A DNA stretch of 64,000 nucleotides from Rhynchopus sp. YZ270_cl-10 (lineage: Eukaryota; Euglenozoa; Diplonemea; Diplonemida; Diplonemidae): NCBI GenBank assembly GCA_964035575.1, contig OZ037845.1:868001-932000 (forward strand). The letters run 5' to 3'. A program made the translations under genes and the position numbers. Below the pieces are notes generated by a model. It was not told the DNA's origin. It ran no database searches and saw only the letters and a list, made by a program, of their open reading frames with translations. Of the stretch, positions 61,728 through 64,000 are shown one piece after another; the stretch's first letter is position 1; every line of letters starts with the position of its first letter.

Positions 61728-63313
61728 ATTATGAGAAGGAAAGAGAGAGAAAATATGTCTCTCCGGAAATGAGAACTTCCCAGTGCCTTTTTTTGGTGGT
61801 GTTTGAAAGGGAGGGAAGAGAGGGAGAGGGAGAGGGAGAGGGAGAGGGAGAGGGAGAGGGAGAGGGAGAGGGAGAGGGAGAGGGAGAGGGAGAGGGAGAG
61901 GGAGAGGGAGAGGGAGAGGGAGAGGGAGAGGGAGAGGGAGAGGGAGAGGGAGAGGGAGAGGGAGAGGGAGAGGGAGAGGGAGAGGGAGAGGGGAAACCCA
62001 AAAATAGTGGTAGAAACTCCATACATTTTCTTCCCTCTTTTTTTTTTGCTGTTGACAGGGTTTTTTCCATCTTGCTTTTCAAAAAAAAAGCGGTAAGGGG
62101 AGAGAGGGGAGTTAATCCTCTGTTTGGGTCAGCATCAACTTTTGCGGGGCACAGAAAAGCCCCCCCCTCTAAGAGCGTCTCCTGCCATAGGCAGACTAAT
62201 ATAATAACCCCTCCGCCCTCCCTGCCCCCCTTGGAAAAAACCCTGGCTGAAAAGCGAGAGGAGTATGGGGAAATAGGGGGGGGGGTGTCACAAAGAACCA
62301 AAACCAAACCAAAACAAAGCGAAAAACGTTTTCTTTTTTTTTTCAAGTGCAAAGGGCATGACCAGGGCATGCATTAACACAAAGAGAAAAAAAAATAGCT
62401 TTTTTGAGAGATCAATAAATCCCCCTCTGAGAGAGGGGGAAAATAGAAGGTTGGGAAGATGAACCCCACCTTTTTGTGCACCAAAAAGAACGACAATCAG
62501 AAAAGTATGTTCAGACACATTTTTTACCAATTTCGTCAAAAAAAATTGAGCACTGAAAGCACGAATCATTTCCTTGGGAAAGATCAATGAATGTATAGTA
62601 TTTTTTTTTTCTCCATTTCAATGCAGCTGTCCATTTCTCCTCCTTACATTTCTTGTGAAAAGAGTAATGAAAGAGCGACACGGAAACAGTAAGGGTACTG
62701 CAAATGTGCAACAATTGCAAACCATGCCCGACGTGCACGTGCCTTCAGAGTCTGGGGAGGAACCTTATGAAAGGAAACAGCTGAATGGAAAGTATGAAAA
62801 ATGGAGCGAACGTTGAAAAAAAAAACATTGAATAGTTGTTGATGCAGGCACCTCCGACTGACCCACTGTACGATGTCAGCCCCGGAGGAAAGCACAAAAA
62901 ATTTAAAAAAAAAAGGATGACTTCCTGCCCCCCCACCCGTTATGGTTCAATAAAGAAGAAGAAAAAAAAAAACGGCAGTACGTTTTCGCTATCACAGCAG
63001 TGCCATCTGCGCTTCAGAGTCTTTGGCGAAAAAAAACGGTGAAGGGGAGGGCATTTGCAGCACTGCGCGAAATAATGGATCTCAATGCTGTCCCCCACCC
63101 CCCACGTTTCAACAAAAACCATTCCCCAAAAATGACACATATCTGAGAGGAAATAGGGTGCATTGTAAAACCACAAGACACTTAACAAAACTATAATTCA
63201 CTCGGGGTCAGGGTGTGGTTACATCTTTTTTTAGTTGTTCACCCTGGAAACGTAAGAGAAACGTTTGCTTGCTGACGCCGAAAACGTGAGCGAAACGTAG
63301 GTGTTTGCTAAAA
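61728..63313. other. Intergenic region with hexanucleotide microsatellite
   Basis: Nearly 1.6 kb without a supported gene. A long GGGAGA repeat (61818-61990) fills the left part; poly-A, poly-C and G runs follow. A weak family-1-like start (GGGAAGATGAACC) lies at about 62452. Confidence 0.55.
61818..61990. repeat. (GGGAGA)n microsatellite
   Basis: About 29 near-perfect 6-bp units, purine-only on this strand, lie about 90 nt upstream of the PH-like gene. The open frames across it are artefacts. Confidence 0.97.
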
Positions 63314-64000
63314 TCATGATTCGGTGGGTTCCGGTCCAAAGGCGGGCAGTGTTCCAGATCCTACGACACAGTTTACTCTTTTGCGCAGTGCGTGCGCACT
63401 GAAAGCTTTGCCTGGTTCGCAGACTTCACCATCAAGCACAACTTTGACATTCTTCCTCTTTATTTCGACGTAGACAGCTTGGACCTTCTTCTGGCGCCAG
63501 TATTTATTTTTGAGATGCACACCGTCGTCGATTCTGTCAAACTCGCCGACAAGAGGAATACGCCCAAGAGGGTCGGACCACGTCATCCACATCATCCCGT
63601 CGTCTATTCTGCAGTCAGGGCTGGGCTTGAAATTCGTGTCCAGGGCAGGCGCATTCACAAGGTGGAAGAACTGAACCGACCCCTCCCACGTCTCCCACCC
63701 CTGGCTCTGGTCCGTGTGGTCCCATTTGCTTTGTGTTGGCTTGTCGGCAGGGACGTAGTGGATTTTCATTGGGTAAGAGATGTTGGTGTGCCCACCACAA
63801 CAGGGCCTGCAGATGCCGCAGCAGCAGAAGATCTTGATCACTGCGTACGCCGTGAAGCGAGGCGGCCCACAGCAACGGAAGATCTCGCTGTCAATGTCGA
63901 TGTCGCTCACCATGCCACTCGTCACCGAGAGTGCGCCGTAACGGGTGCGCGGCCCCTGGTTGAACTCGAACAGGTCAATCGGACGCGCCTTGCCCTTGAA
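63314..64000 (-). CDS. Sphingosine kinase / lipid kinase, C-terminal part (cut by window end)
   Basis: The frame is open from the window end to the stop at 63314, giving 228 residues; the start lies outside. KARPIDLFEFNQGPRTRYGALSVTSGMVSDIDIDSEIFRCCGPPRFTAYAVIKIF corresponds to the conserved segment of sphingosine kinases (LSVAWGFVSDVDIQSE...RFTLG...), downstream of the nucleotide-binding part. The C-terminal beta-sandwich follows, with MMWMTWSDPLGRIPLVGEF and VYVEIKRKNVKVVLDGEVCEPG, where animal enzymes have the 'DGE' motif. A cysteine-rich stretch (CCCGICRPCCGG, about residues 56-67) is unusual and could be a lipid-modified or membrane-contact loop. The enzyme would phosphorylate a sphingoid base, or ceramide in a close relative. 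Confidence 0.85.
   Translation of the reverse strand, partial: FKGKARPIDLFEFNQGPRTRYGALSVTSGMVSDIDIDSEIFRCCGPPRFTAYAVIKIFCCCGICRPCCGGHTNISYPMKIHYVPADKPTQSKWDHTDQSQGWETWEGSVQFFHLVNAPALDTNFKPSPDCRIDDGMMWMTWSDPLGRIPLVGEFDRIDDGVHLKNKYWRQKKVQAVYVEIKRKNVKVVLDGEVCEPGKAFSAHALRKRVNCVVGSGTLPAFGPEPTES

Noticed and set aside
61706-62377. Long frames encoding (GE)n, (RE)n or (SP)n proteins
   Set aside because: They arise from the GGGAGA microsatellite and run through all frames.

Overview
This is nuclear DNA of an unidentified single-celled eukaryote. It has spliceosomal GT-AG introns of about 43-210 bp in most cases (5' sites mostly GTATGT-like), standard stop codons, and long A/T and C homopolymer runs between genes. 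Cytoplasmic dynein intermediate chain, CFAP36 and beta-tubulin point to a flagellate. A PPR-like protein with an arginine-rich N-terminus and a putative outer-membrane beta-barrel point to a mitochondrion or related organelle. A free-living flagellate, perhaps a metamonad, would fit, but the window does not settle it.

All 24 protein genes or gene remnants I can support lie on the minus strand. From right to left (the direction of transcription): sphingosine kinase (cut by the window end), a PH-like protein, an RRM protein, a DMT-family transporter, a beta-barrel protein, an SDR enzyme, three tandem GILT thiol reductases, a small basic protein, dynein intermediate chain, a PPR-like protein, GST copy 2, chromodomain protein copy 2, a CID (Pcf11-like) protein with eight exons, a Ser/Thr kinase with a glutamine-rich tail, CFAP36, a 2860-residue WD40/coiled-coil protein, GST copy 1, chromodomain protein copy 1, a broken gene, a secreted cysteine-rich repeat protein, beta-tubulin and an ATG1/ULK-like kinase.

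The most interesting content is non-coding. Repeats that at first look like dispersed elements carry a C box (RTGATGA) and a D box (CTGA) on the minus strand, with guide stretches matching conserved rRNA segments. I read them as box C/D snoRNA genes. There are at least seven kinds (labelled A-G here) in twenty whole copies plus one truncated copy. Eight lie in one array (37261-38454). Two five-gene groups head the two copies of a duplicated cassette: snoRNAs C-F-E-D-A, then GST, then snoRNA A, then the chromodomain gene. A single snoRNA lies 106-145 nt upstream of the start codon of beta-tubulin, both GST genes, both chromodomain genes and the CID gene, which suggests joint snoRNA-mRNA transcripts.

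Other structure: families of short hairpin repeats in the intergenic spacers, many 100-600 nt past a stop codon; a roughly 620-bp inverted repeat and a cluster of perfect TTCGGGCG palindromes inside a 1.5-kb kinase intron; a 116-bp MITE with perfect 14-bp terminal repeats, a 5-bp target duplication and two empty-site paralogues; a 54-bp element flanked by TTAA; and several microsatellites. No tRNA, rRNA or CRISPR was seen.
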